DNA from: Candidatus Salinicoccus stercoripullorum
GTDB taxonomy: Bacteria; Bacillota; Bacilli; Staphylococcales; Salinicoccaceae
Reading direction: 5' to 3'
DNA length: 63,775 bases
Assembly (NCBI GenBank): GCA_019113295.1
Contig: DXHR01000002.1
Span: 1 to 63,775 of the forward strand
In this document: in pieces, positions 1 through 9,391 of the stretch
How positions within the stretch are numbered: position 1 is the stretch's first letter
Layout: each line of letters starts with the position of its first letter
Made by a program: the position numbers and the translations under genes
Notes under the pieces: model-generated
Seen by the model: the letters and a program-made list of their open reading frames with translations, nothing else
Databases searched by the model: none
Told to the model about the DNA's origin: nothing

Positions 1-338
1 GACACCCTTATGGATCATTTTATGTCAGATATCATTCAAGTTCCAGTAAAAAGAAGATGTCACAGAAATATTCCGTAGCCACTGGAAACGGCGGTGAATG
101 CAATCTCCCGGATTGTTTTCTCGCCATTCAATTTGGGCATATAATTAACGATTCGCGACATAGTATCACATCTGTTTTGAACAGGTCCGTCCCGGATTAG
201 TCAAAATGTTTAGCGAATAACACACTACAAGAAAGATATGCGTTCATTTGCGCATAATTATTAGCGGTCCCAAAGAATATTGAGGTCGACTGATGAATCG
301 AAATTCCTGGGAAAGGCTGAAGTTAATTAAATTAAGTC
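1..338. other. intergenic, no supported gene
   Basis: No convincing gene, RNA or repeat is visible here. A 33-codon minus-strand frame (60-161) lacks a good ribosome binding site. The left edge may cut a gene that lies outside the window, but no in-frame family could be recognised. Confidence 0.4.
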
Positions 339-1040
339 TTAAACAGGTCGCACTAACACCTCGTTGACATTAACATAGTCCGGTTGGGTTGCTGCATAGA
401 CTACTGCATTCGCAATATCTTCAGGTTCCAGTTTTTTTCTGCCTTCTTCAAAAGGACTGTTTGTACTCAGTGGAGTATCCACCATGCCAGGGGACACGCT
501 TGTTACCCGGACTCCCGACTGCTCAAGTTCCTTTTCCATCCCTGTAGCGATGGCTCTCACTGCGAATTTGGTACCACAGTATACAGTGCAGCGTGGTATT
601 ACTTCATAACCGGCATCCGACGCGATATTGATTATGTGTCCCCTGCCTCTTTCTTTCATCCCGGGGAGCACTGAATTGATGCCATACAATACCCCTTTGA
701 TGTTTAAATCTATCATTATTTCCCAGTCTTCTACATCACCGTCTATGACAGTGCTCGAACCCATCACACCTGCACCGTTCACATAAATGTCCACTGGTCC
801 GAATTCTGATGCTGCTTTCTCAGCCAATTCTTCAACATCAGCTCTTTGTGTCATATCGGTTTTGACAGCCAATGTCCGGTCCATATGACCGATATCTTTT
901 CTGACTTGGCCGAGCTTCTCTTCGTTACGTGCAGCGAGTATCACGTTTGCCCCATTTTCAGCCAACTTTTTTGCGATCGCAGCGCCAATGCCGCTGCTTG
1001 CGCCTGTAACAATTGCTACTTTATCTTTTAAAATTGTCAT
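339..1040 (-). CDS. SDR family NAD(P)-dependent oxidoreductase
   Basis: A 233-residue classical short-chain dehydrogenase/reductase, normal length for the family. The Rossmann glycine motif TGASSGIG is at residues 12-19, the catalytic serine is probably S141, and the active site Y154-x3-K158 lies in YCGTK. The structural NNAG motif reads NGAG (88-91). The start is preceded by aggaggaat at good spacing. It is cytosolic and should oxidise or reduce an alcohol/carbonyl; substrate unknown. The next gene upstream, a broken GMC dehydrogenase operon, ends 33 bases before its start, so co-transcription is possible. Confidence 0.9.
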   Translation of the reverse strand: MTILKDKVAIVTGASSGIGAAIAKKLAENGANVILAARNEEKLGQVRKDIGHMDRTLAVKTDMTQRADVEELAEKAASEFGPVDIYVNGAGVMGSSTVIDGDVEDWEIMIDLNIKGVLYGINSVLPGMKERGRGHIINIASDAGYEVIPRCTVYCGTKFAVRAIATGMEKELEQSGVRVTSVSPGMVDTPLSTNSPFEEGRKKLEPEDIANAVVYAATQPDYVNVNEVLVRPV

Positions 1041-1073
1041 TCCTATTCCTCCTAAAATTATTTCTGTTAAAGA

Positions 1074-2833
1074 TCAGCTTTTTGATACTTTGGATTTGGA
1101 CTCAACAAGAAGACCGCCGTCACCGGACAGGTATTTCAGCATTCCTTCCGTTGCCCGGTATGCTAAGGCTCCGACTGTACCTGTCGGATTATAATTTCCA
1201 AAGTGGGGGAAGACGGAACTGCCTACGACGAACAGATTTTCCATATCCCACATCTGGGAAAAGGTATTAACAGCAGAATCCTCATCACTGTCCCCCATGA
1301 TTACACCACCGCCGTAATGTGTGGAATAGAAGGTATGGTTGAAGTCTACGTCCTCCTCCATTACGTCCATATCGACTATGTCCGCGCCCAGCTCCTCAGC
1401 GATTTCCTTACATTTTTCCAATGCGAATTTATTGAGATTATAATCTTGTTCGGTATGATGATTCGTCACTCTGAGAACCGGGATGCCGAAAGCGTCGACA
1501 TAATTGGGGTCCAGGTCGAAGTAATTATGGTAGGCAGGCAAGCCGCCGCTTTGAGATAAAACATTGATGTTCCTGCTCATATAATGGATAAGATTTTTCT
1601 TGAATTCTGAACCGAAGCCGGGAGTACCTTCCGGCACATTGATTCCCCGCGTCAGTGGACCGCCTCCAAATTCTTTGACGTGCACTTCAAAACCGTGCAG
1701 AAAATCATGCTCGGAATTGTCAATATTGTCGAAGTTAAAGTCATCAATGACTGCGCCAAGTGCTCCAGCACCTGCATAATAGTTGTATTGGGTATCGTCA
1801 AAGTATGCACGGGCCCCCTTATATGTGATGCTGCCAAAGTGACCAGTGAAGTTTTTGCCAATGATGCCTTCACGTGTTTCAGGGTCGTATGGTTCTCCGA
1901 TTTCAGAAAGCAGGAGGATACGTGCATTTGTGAAGACGTACGCTGCAAGGACAACCATATCGGCAGGCTGTTCGATTTCCTCGCCCGTTTTCAAATCACG
2001 ATACAGTACGCCAGTAGCCTTGCCATCCTCATGTAACACTTCTGTTACATAGCAGTCTGTACGCAACTCGTGTCTCCCAGTTTTTTGGGCTGTGGATAAA
2101 ACAGTACTGATAGGGTCGGCCTTGGCTCCGAAGTCACACCCAAATTTTTCACAGAATGAACAATACATGCACTGATTGATCGTTTCGCCATCAGGATTGG
2201 TATATTGTTTTGACATATTAGCTGAGGGTTGCTGGTAAGGATGATATCCCATGCTTTCTGTAGTTTCTTTAAACAAACGGGTCACAGCATTGTCTTTCAT
2301 TGGGGGATTAGGATAATCATTTGAACGTGGAGGACCGAGAGGACTGGGCTCCCCGGAAATTCCGGCTGTTTTCTCAAACTTATCATAATAAGGTTCCAAT
2401 TCGTCGTAAGTGATTCCCCAATCTTTGATAGTCATATAATCGGGAATCTTGTCTTCACCATATTTATCCACAGTGTGGGTGTAAATTTCAAAATCCGAAG
2501 CAACCAGCGGTATGTAAAGCCATTCCAGTGTACAACAGAACCACCAACGCCATCACCGATCCATCTGTTTTCCGTCGAGCGTACAGGGAGTGCCTCATCC
2601 TCCAACGTATTGCGGGAAGTGAATGTGCTTATCTGCAAATCTTCCATCATTTCTCCGCGGATATAATAACGCAGTTCATCTTTTGAACCTATGAAGTCTT
2701 CAAGTTTCCTGTCCTTCCCTTTTTCGAGAGAAACGACTTCGTAACCTTCCTTAGTCAGTTCGGCAGCTGCAATACCCCCGGACCAACCGGCACCGACTAC
2801 AACAACTTCGACTTTATCTAATTTTTTAGCCAT
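1074..2833 (-). pseudogene. GMC oxidoreductase, gluconate 2-dehydrogenase-type large subunit, frameshifted
   Basis: A flavoprotein dehydrogenase subunit that would oxidise a sugar or polyol with FAD. The N-terminal frame (2432-2833) carries the FAD-binding motif VVVGAGWSGG and GVGGSVVHWNG; the C-terminal frame (1074-about 2505) carries a cysteine cluster MYCSFCEKFGCDFG and the GMC C-terminal end NPTGTVGALAYRATEG. The two frames join at RWL, near 2501-2506, where one base appears to be missing; restoring it gives RWL/F-ASDFEIY and about 586 residues, the usual length. Ribosome binding site aggagg lies before the ATG at 2833. It is followed upstream by its small subunit gene, also frameshifted. 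Either real decay or sequence error. Confidence 0.8.
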
Positions 2834-2849
2834 CTGTTTTTCCTCCTTT

Positions 2850-3621
2850 TTAATGTCCCTGATAGGTAGCCAATGTCACCGGGTCTTTATTGACGAAATC
2901 TTCAGATTCAATGATATCCGTATTTGAAGCGATGGCACCGGGATACTCAACCATTTCCCATCCCGTAAGGTTCTTGTTCCCGCCATACAGCGGGTCAGAG
3001 AAAGCACCTTCGAAGGTCATCTGTCGAAGCATGATAAAGAAAGCATCGGAATCCACGCCTTTAAGTTTCGCATCCCCCGACTCAAAAGCTTTGATGATGC
3101 TGTCCTGATTCTCATCAGAGGTTTCAGTAAAACTTTCTTCGAATTGCTCCTGCGCCATATTTTCCATTTCACGCAAGCCTTCTATATAGATCTGTCCCCC
3201 TGTTCAATGGTGACTGGTTTACACTTCCGTCGAAATTCTCAAATGATCCACTCCTGAACTCTCTGGCATTCCTGCCGTAAGTGCCGGCTAGTTGTTTATC
3301 TATGAAGTACGGAACACCAAGTTCAATCGCCCCGGGGCCTATGTCATCCTTTGGGAAGATCCTTTCCGTTGCTGTACTCAATATCTCAAAGTCGGAATGT
3401 CGTGTGAAAAAGGACAATGCTTCTGAGTAGTCTGATTCCTGTGACGTATCAGCCGTTTCTTGTGAAGTATCTTGGGACACTTGCTGGTCAGCATCTTCTC
3501 CAGTATCAATGTTTATGCCTGTAACGTAGCCTAGCAGGGAACCGCCTATAAGACTTCCGGTAGCAACACCGGAAGTCTTTAAAAAGTCCCTCCTGGAAAA
3601 AACCTTCTCTTTTTCCTCCAT
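2850..3621 (-). pseudogene. gluconate 2-dehydrogenase subunit 3 family protein, Tat-exported, frameshifted
   Basis: The small partner subunit of the GMC dehydrogenase, expected to carry the large subunit across the membrane. The first frame (3169-3621) begins with a twin-arginine signal, SRRDFLK at residues 9-15, followed by a hydrophobic stretch, and a Q/S/T/D-rich linker. The second frame (2850-3176) continues with the conserved end of the family. The frames meet at a run of five G (minus strand) at 3196-3200; four G would give NRGQIYIEGLREME and a 256-residue protein. No cytochrome c subunit is adjacent. A TATAAT box at 3682-3687 may belong to its promoter. Confidence 0.78.
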
Positions 3622-3871
3622 TTTAAACCACCCTTATATTTTAATTGGTTACATAGTTTTGATTTTTGTTATAAAACTAACATTATAAACTTTAGAACCA
3701 TTTACTGTATAAGTCAATATAATGAATTGCCATTTTCAGGACAATGAGCCTTTCCCATCAATGCCTTCGACCCTGTGAAAGTGACCCAAACAGGCTACTA
3801 TAATTCGGATTGTCCCATTGTTAAACTTGTATATGTATCATAAACACATACTTTCCAAAAGGAGCATATGT

Positions 3872-5575
3872 ATGAAAGACGCTAAACAACTTGAATCTAT
3901 ACTGAACAGACTGGATGGACAGAAATATGGTGCTTATAAGCAGTTGAAGGGCATTTACCAGTTCAATCGTTTCAAGCTGGCGATTGACCATGTCCAGGTC
4001 GATCCGTTTGCTCCGCCATCCAAAATGCGGATCATCATGGACCGGGAAACGGCAGGTATCCCGGAGGAGCTACTGGATACAAAGGATAAGGTTACAGCAG
4101 TGGCAGACTTTTTGACGCGTGCATTTGGAGAATGTATTCAAAAACAGAAGAATGCCGCTAAGACGAACAGTAAAAATATCAAAATTCTGATTGATCGTCC
4201 CGGACAGGAAATTTTGGAGAGGACGTCTGTTGTCATTGATGAAAATGAACTGCAAGTACGTTTTGAAGTCGGTCTGCCGGCTGCAGGCCGGCAGATTCTG
4301 GGCAAAGCGGCAGGCGGCATCATAACCGGCATACTGCCTGAGATTGCCGACGGTGCACTGCTCTATCAAAACCTTGATCAGGAAGGACTTAAGGAGCAGG
4401 TGTCTCTCATGCTGAACCAGATGCATATCCGAAGGGAACTGAATCAGAGGAACCTCGTCGCATTTGTTGCAGATGAAGCCATCCTCCCCCGCTACAGCGG
4501 CGTATCGGATAAACCTATGAAAGATGCCGTTCCGTTTTCAAGCCCTGACAACCTTAAAATCGAAATCAGCCTTCCAAGCGGACAGAAGGTTTCAGGTATG
4601 GGACTTGCTGAGGGTATCACTCTGATTGTCGGAGGCGGCTATCACGGCAAATCCACCCTGCTGCAGGCTTTGGAACGGGGCGTCTACAATCATATCCCGG
4701 GCGATGGCCGGGAGCTGGTCATCGTCAGGAGCGATGCATCGAAAATCCGGGCTGAGGACGGCCGTAATATTGAAAAAGTGAACATCAGCACATTTATTAA
4801 TAATCTGCCGGCAAAAAAGGATACCGTTAAGTTTTCGACGGAAAATGCAAGTGGCAGCACATCGCAGGCAGCGAATGTGGTGGAGGCACTGGAAACAGGT
4901 TCCCGGCTTATGCTGATTGATGAAGATACTTCAGCGACCAATTTCATGATCCGGGATGCCCGTATGCAGAAACTTATTGCCCCTGACAAGGAACCCATCA
5001 CACCATTTTCAGAGAAAGTTAAGCCTCTGTACGATGACAAGAATGTTTCAACAATACTGATTGTCGGCGGCTCCGGCGATTACTTCGATGTCGCTGACCG
5101 GATTCTGATGATGGACGAATACAGGCTGAGGGATGTAACCGATGCGGCGAAGGAAATTGCCGCTACTGACGTCCATCGGAAAGAAGGCATGACAGACAGC
5201 ACATTCGGCGACATCACCGAGCGGGTGCCGTTGAAATCCGGGTTCCGGAAGTCCGGCAAAGATGCAAGACTGAAAGCGAAAGGCAGGACTGTCATAATGT
5301 ACGGCAGGGAACCGATTGAAATCGCTGGTCTGGAACAGCTTGTCGACGATAGCCAGACCAACTGCATATCGATGATGATTGACTATTTAAAGAACAGCAT
5401 ACTGGATGACAGGCTGACATTATCCCAGGCTGCGGATCGCATATACGACTATATAGAGTGTAATGGTATAGACGCCATTTCGCCCCACTCTGGTCATCCC
5501 GGCAATCTGGCACTGCCGAGGAAACAGGAATTCATAGGTGCGCTCAACCGTTACCGCGGATTCAGAATAAGATGA
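3872..5575 (+). CDS. ABC-class predicted ATPase (PF09818-like)
   Basis: A 567-residue soluble P-loop protein of the family of predicted ABC-class ATPases without a membrane partner. The Walker A motif GGGYHGKST is near residue 255 and a Walker B-like LMLIDEDTSATNF is near residue 345. The frame is open further upstream, but the ATG at 3872 is chosen because aaaaggagc lies just before it. It stands alone, and is closed by a strong hairpin downstream. The biochemical role of this family is not established; the ATPase call rests on the motifs. Confidence 0.85.
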   Translation: MKDAKQLESILNRLDGQKYGAYKQLKGIYQFNRFKLAIDHVQVDPFAPPSKMRIIMDRETAGIPEELLDTKDKVTAVADFLTRAFGECIQKQKNAAKTNSKNIKILIDRPGQEILERTSVVIDENELQVRFEVGLPAAGRQILGKAAGGIITGILPEIADGALLYQNLDQEGLKEQVSLMLNQMHIRRELNQRNLVAFVADEAILPRYSGVSDKPMKDAVPFSSPDNLKIEISLPSGQKVSGMGLAEGITLIVGGGYHGKSTLLQALERGVYNHIPGDGRELVIVRSDASKIRAEDGRNIEKVNISTFINNLPAKKDTVKFSTENASGSTSQAANVVEALETGSRLMLIDEDTSATNFMIRDARMQKLIAPDKEPITPFSEKVKPLYDDKNVSTILIVGGSGDYFDVADRILMMDEYRLRDVTDAAKEIAATDVHRKEGMTDSTFGDITERVPLKSGFRKSGKDARLKAKGRTVIMYGREPIEIAGLEQLVDDSQTNCISMMIDYLKNSILDDRLTLSQAADRIYDYIECNGIDAISPHSGHPGNLALPRKQEFIGALNRYRGFRIR

Positions 5576-5609
5576 TGCTGTCAGGCTGTATCAATAATAG
5601 AACCGTGAC

Positions 5610-5655
5610 ATCAGCAAAACACTCTCCGAATCTTTTCGGAGAGTGTTTTGCTGAT
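5610..5655. terminator. bidirectional terminator, 21-bp perfect stem
   Basis: A perfect 21-bp inverted repeat with a four-base loop (tctt) separates the convergent ATPase gene and the minus-strand membrane-protein gene. The stem includes an A/T run on each side, so it can terminate in both directions. Confidence 0.9.
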
Positions 5656-5658
5656 ATG

Positions 5659-5999
5659 CTACTTCTCTTTCAATTTTTCATTGATTTTTCTGCTGTCGAG
5701 CAGGGAGAGCAGATAGAATGCGAGGAAGATGATGAACATGATGACAAATATTGCGCCGGCATAGAAGAGAATATCCACCGGCTCAATTGTTATCCATCCG
5801 TTAAACAACGCAATTGCTGTGAATGCTGTGATACCTGCCCCGAACTGGATTACTGCGGCGAGTGCCTCTGATATTTTTGTATAGTACAACGTAGATGCAA
5901 CACCTATGAAGGCAGATGCAACCCATACAGAAATGATTTCTTTCGGTTGAATTCATTAAGTGGACCGAAAACACCATTCAATAGATTTTTTAACATCAT
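5659..5999 (-). pseudogene. DUF3021-like small membrane protein, frameshifted
   Basis: Three hydrophobic segments and a basic tail ending RKINEKLKEK resemble the DUF3021 membrane proteins that pair with LytTR regulators. The N-terminal frame begins at the double ATG at 5994-5999 and reads MMLKNLLNGVFGPLNEFNRK; the rest, including VASAFIGVAS, is one frame away. Adding one A to a run near 5940-5945 would give NRKEIISVWVAS and about 113 residues. The start overlaps the stop of the LytTR remnant (ATGA), as expected for a coupled pair. Assignment to DUF3021 is by sequence feel, not search. Confidence 0.55.
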
Positions 6000-6115
6000 A
6001 TCCCCAGCCTTTCCTTTAGTTTTGAAACGTAACGTCTTGAAATACTGACTTTCTTACCGTTCTTCATGCGCGCAATTAAATTTCCGGAAAATGACGGTTC
6101 CCCACGATCGATCAT
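5996..6115 (-). pseudogene. LytTR DNA-binding domain remnant
   Basis: The last 39 codons, from MIDRGEPSFSGN to SKLKERLGI, match the C-terminal end of LytTR DNA-binding domains, including the MKNGKKVSISRRYV signature. The remaining two thirds of the domain and the N-terminal region are missing, and an in-frame stop lies five codons upstream of the ATG. It overlaps the following DUF3021-like gene. LytTR/DUF3021 pairs are autoregulated membrane-linked systems in many Firmicutes; this copy looks deleted and non-functional. Confidence 0.6.
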
Positions 6116-6336
6116 CTTCCTCTCAACTTATTTTGCAGAGAAACCAAACATATCTGCAAGAGGTTTTTGATATGATGGGCCCGATGAATATACTCCTTAT
6201 ATTTGTTTTCATAATCAGCATCCCTTTCGATTTGTTTGTTACAGTATATAATGGACAAATGAACTGATGGGTGATTTTTCCGTAAGTGGCTGATATTTAT
6301 CCGCAACCGGTAAATTTGACTTGTGCAAATAACGCA
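6116..6336. other. intergenic leader of decayed LytTR locus
   Basis: No intact gene. On the minus strand a TATACT box near 6242-6247 and a short frame beginning MKTNIRSIFIGP with an AAAGGGA site may be the old promoter and start of the LytTR operon, but nothing here matches a known protein over more than a few residues. Confidence 0.3.
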
Positions 6337-6369
6337 AAAAAGCCTTATCATTCTTTGATAAGGCTTTTT
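6337..6369. terminator. terminator of the glutamate-synthase-like gene
   Basis: A 14-bp stem (aaaaagccttatca with its complement) and flanking A/T runs, 42 bases after the minus-strand stop codon; can work in both directions. Confidence 0.85.
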
Positions 6370-6410
6370 GCGTCTCTTATTCAGTGTAAATGCTTTTTTA
6401 TAGAAGAGTA

Positions 6411-8033
6411 TCATTTATCTGGCAGTGTATCTACATCCCGCTGCCCCTCTTCGGCCTGCTGGACTTCGTGCAGCATGCTGCCCACAGATGAAACCCGGCC
6501 GCGATCATCTTTATAAGCCAGGTGTTTCCGTTCCAGTTTAGTCGGTGAATCGATGCCGGCGGCTGCAGCTACGTTGAACAGTCCGGCCCGGAGTGATGTC
6601 ACATAGTTGGTGACCCGGTAAAGCTTTTCATCGACTATCAAACCAGTCTGAAGTTCGGGGTCGGTAGTGGCGACACCGACCGGGCATGTATTCGTATGGC
6701 ATACTTCAGCCATGATGCATCCTACGCTGATCATAAAACCACGGGCGATGTTGACGAGGTCCGCCCCCATACCGAGTGCGATTGCTGCTTTGTCCGGAGT
6801 GATCAGTTTGCCGGAGGCGATCAATTTGACCCGGTCCCTGATGTCGTACTGCCGGAGTAGTTCATCCACTATCGGCAAAGCTGTCATAACCGGCAGACCG
6901 ACAGAATCCGCAAGTTCCTGATAGGTCGCGCCTGTCCCGCCTTCACTGCCGTCGATCGTGATGAAATCCGGCCCCTTGCCGGAATCTCTCATGAACTGCA
7001 CCATTTCATCAAGTTTTTCAACATCTCCCACCACAATTTTCATACCCACCGGTTTCCCGCCGACTTCACGCAGTTCTTCGATAAAATCGAATAATGATGA
7101 AAAAGAATCATAGTCGACGAAACGGTTCGGGCTGTTGACAGTCTTACCGGGCTCTATCAACCGGATTTTAGCGATTTCTTCAGTGACTTTCTGTCCCTCA
7201 AGATGGCCGCCCCGGGTCTTGGCACCCTGTGCAAGTTTGACCTCGAACGCTTTCACCTGTTCAATTTCAGACTTTTCCTTGAACGCTTCCCAGGAGAATT
7301 CACCGGAAAGTGTCCGCACACCAAACAAGCCCGGCCCGATCTGCATGATCAGGTCAGCATTACCGGCCAGATGGTGATCGGATATCCCGCCTTCTCCAGT
7401 GTTCATCCATGTGCCGCCGGCAGCAGCGAGTCCTTTTGACAGTGCTGTGATCGCCCGTTCCCCGAGAGCGCCGTAACTCATGGCGGACATCCCCACCTGA
7501 CCTTTGATATGGAACGGCTTGCGGCACTTTCCTTCCCCGAGGACTATCGCATCTTCATCCCGCAGATAATATGGATCGATCTGTGCTTCCTCGCGGTGCT
7601 CTTTGCGGGAAAACAGGCCTTCATTATCCACGATATATTTATATGAATTTGTTTTCTCCGTATTGTCGACCCGCATTTCAGTGGCAAGTTTCGGAAACAG
7701 GCTGTTCCGTATATAGTAGCCATCTTCCTCGAAAACACGGTTGGAACCAAAACCCAGCAGCCGTTCATTGTATTTTCCGGCTTTCACCACGTCCTGATAC
7801 TGCAGTCTTGAAAATGGCTTTCCCTCATTGTCATCCGAGAACAGGTATTGTCTCAGTTCCGGTCCGACATGTTCCGCCATGTACCGCGCACGTCCAAGCA
7901 GCGGAAAGTTCCTCAGGATGGCATGCTGCTTCTGGCGGTCGTCCTTTTGGTAGATGTAGGCAATGTAAGCAAGCGGCACCGCTACCGAAGTGCCCATGAT
8001 GGCTGACGGCAGATATTTTGAAATTTTCCCCAT
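6411..8033 (-). CDS. FMN-binding glutamate synthase family protein
   Basis: A 540-residue stand-alone homologue of the glutamate synthase FMN domain. Residues 8-27 form a hydrophobic segment that may anchor it. The core shows MSAMSYGALG, an FMN-site stretch GSEGGTGATY, and the 3Fe-4S cysteine motif CHTNTCPVGVATTDP. It lacks the glutaminase domain of true GOGAT, so glutamate synthesis from glutamine is not expected; the natural reaction of this branch is uncertain. The ATG at 8033 is preferred over an upstream GTG because AAAGGTGG sits at the right distance. Single-gene unit with its own terminator. Confidence 0.9.
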   Translation of the reverse strand: MGKISKYLPSAIMGTSVAVPLAYIAYIYQKDDRQKQHAILRNFPLLGRARYMAEHVGPELRQYLFSDDNEGKPFSRLQYQDVVKAGKYNERLLGFGSNRVFEEDGYYIRNSLFPKLATEMRVDNTEKTNSYKYIVDNEGLFSRKEHREEAQIDPYYLRDEDAIVLGEGKCRKPFHIKGQVGMSAMSYGALGERAITALSKGLAAAGGTWMNTGEGGISDHHLAGNADLIMQIGPGLFGVRTLSGEFSWEAFKEKSEIEQVKAFEVKLAQGAKTRGGHLEGQKVTEEIAKIRLIEPGKTVNSPNRFVDYDSFSSLFDFIEELREVGGKPVGMKIVVGDVEKLDEMVQFMRDSGKGPDFITIDGSEGGTGATYQELADSVGLPVMTALPIVDELLRQYDIRDRVKLIASGKLITPDKAAIALGMGADLVNIARGFMISVGCIMAEVCHTNTCPVGVATTDPELQTGLIVDEKLYRVTNYVTSLRAGLFNVAAAAGIDSPTKLERKHLAYKDDRGRVSSVGSMLHEVQQAEEGQRDVDTLPDK

Positions 8034-8067
8034 AAGAACCACCTTTCAGTTCTGTTTTAATTTTATT

Positions 8068-8694
8068 TCAGAGTGAATCCAGGGCATCTTTTATAGAAGA
8101 TTTTCCTTCGGTGACGTCGAATGATTTCCTGAATGTATTCTGATTATTGATTGCAGCAACAAGGACCGCCGCCACATCTTCATGTGGAATCTCGTCATCA
8201 GCTGCAACAATTTTTTCTGATGCTTTTATCGTCCTTTTTCCAGGCTTGCTGACTTTCTTTGCCGTGCGGATGATTGTGTAGATCAGCTGGCTGTTTCTGA
8301 TCCATTCCTCGGCTTTATACTTTCCTCCTGTTTCTTTGGACTCCTCTGATTCATCTGTGCGAACAGGGCTTAAGTAAACGACACGTTCGGTTTTCTGACG
8401 CTGCGCTTCTTCGAGAGATTTTACCACTGCTTCGCAATCAACCAGTATTTCCTGATCTTCGCCTGCACCGAAACTGGATCCCGCAATGTAGATGATTGCA
8501 TCGGAACCACCAATTCCATCGGCAAAATTCTCATTCTTATTGGAAACGATTACATTATTGGCGCCAAACATTCTCAATGCTTCAGCTCTATTCTCAGTTT
8601 CTGCAACAGTCACAGTTTCATGGCCTTCTGCAGAAAGCTGCTTGAAAACATGCTCACCCACGCCTTCACTGCCCCCAAAAACAAATACCTTCAT
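8068..8694 (-). CDS. NAD(P)H-binding atypical SDR (NmrA/YwnB-like)
   Basis: A 208-residue cytosolic protein with an N-terminal dinucleotide-binding motif VFGGSEGVGEHV (residues 4-15) and the short extended-SDR architecture of NAD(P)H-binding proteins that act as sensors or small reductases. The end SIKDALDSL is typical of this family. The start at 8694 follows ggagggggg. It lies 34 bases upstream of the glutamate-synthase-like gene on the same strand and may be co-transcribed. A truncated relative is present at 35372-35512. Confidence 0.85.
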   Translation of the reverse strand: MKVFVFGGSEGVGEHVFKQLSAEGHETVTVAETENRAEALRMFGANNVIVSNKNENFADGIGGSDAIIYIAGSSFGAGEDQEILVDCEAVVKSLEEAQRQKTERVVYLSPVRTDESEESKETGGKYKAEEWIRNSQLIYTIIRTAKKVSKPGKRTIKASEKIVAADDEIPHEDVAAVLVAAINNQNTFRKSFDVTEGKSSIKDALDSL

Positions 8695-8890
8695 CCAATC
8701 CCCCCTCCACTTAATACATTTACATTCTTTGTTTCCCCTATTCAGTTCTATTGAAACTCTCCCGGGAATCAACTGAGTATTAACAAGCAGGAATTTGTAT
8801 CCAAAACGGCTGAAATCTGCTATGCTGACGGAAATACTTTTATATAAGAGGCTAAGCCTTTATTCGTCAGGAAGAAAAGGATGTGTATAT

Positions 8891-9313
8891 ATGTATAAGA
8901 AGATTTTGCTGCCTTATGATTTTGCGAATACGTTCGACAATGTGCCTGACCAGCTGGTAAAACTGACGGAAAACAATGCCGATGCTGTAATCACCATTCT
9001 TAATATTGTTACAGATGGCGAGATGTCCGGTGATGACAGATTCAATGGTAAATCTTTCAGAGGAATTACCAAAGAAAGAGGTGAGAAGCTTAAACCGTTT
9101 ACGGACAGACTTGATGAACGGGGATTGAATTATGAGGTGCGCTTCGAGGCAGGGCGTGTAATCACAGAACTGCTGAAAGAGATCAAGGAAAATGAATATG
9201 ACATCATATTGATGAGTAACAGACGCTCGAAAATGGAACTTAAACATGTCCTTGGCCACGTGACTCATAAAATAGCCAAACGGGTGAATACGCCTGTAAT
9301 GATTATTAAATAA
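8891..9313 (+). CDS. universal stress protein, UspA family
   Basis: A 140-residue cytosolic UspA-type protein beginning MYKKILLPYDF and ending THKIAKRVNTPVMIIK, normal family length. The usual ATP-binding signature G-2x-G-9x-G(S/T) is degenerate: the first glycines are replaced (SNRRSKMELKHVLGHVT), unlike in the two paralogues at 47-48 kb. ATP binding is therefore doubtful. The ATG at 8891 is chosen because it begins the conserved core and follows aaaagga. It stands alone and ends at a hairpin shared with the convergent sceD gene. Confidence 0.88.
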   Translation: MYKKILLPYDFANTFDNVPDQLVKLTENNADAVITILNIVTDGEMSGDDRFNGKSFRGITKERGEKLKPFTDRLDERGLNYEVRFEAGRVITELLKEIKENEYDIILMSNRRSKMELKHVLGHVTHKIAKRVNTPVMIIK

Positions 9314-9330
9314 TATGATTTATTCCATAA

Positions 9331-9375
9331 TAAACTCCCGTCTCGCCCATATTTTCTGGACGAGACGGGAGTTTA
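9331..9375. terminator. bidirectional terminator between usp and sceD
   Basis: Fifteen-bp stem taaactcccgtctcg with its complement around a 15-base loop, located between convergent genes. Confidence 0.88.
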
Positions 9376-9391
9376 TCAGGTTATTAAGATC

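Noticed and set aside
60..161. 33-codon minus-strand ORF MSRIVNYMPKLNGEK...
   Set aside because: Looks partly protein-like but has no ribosome site, no family match and is very short.
6112..6414. 100-codon ORF between the LytTR remnant and the terminator
   Set aside because: It runs through a terminator hairpin and has no family resemblance; treated as noncoding.
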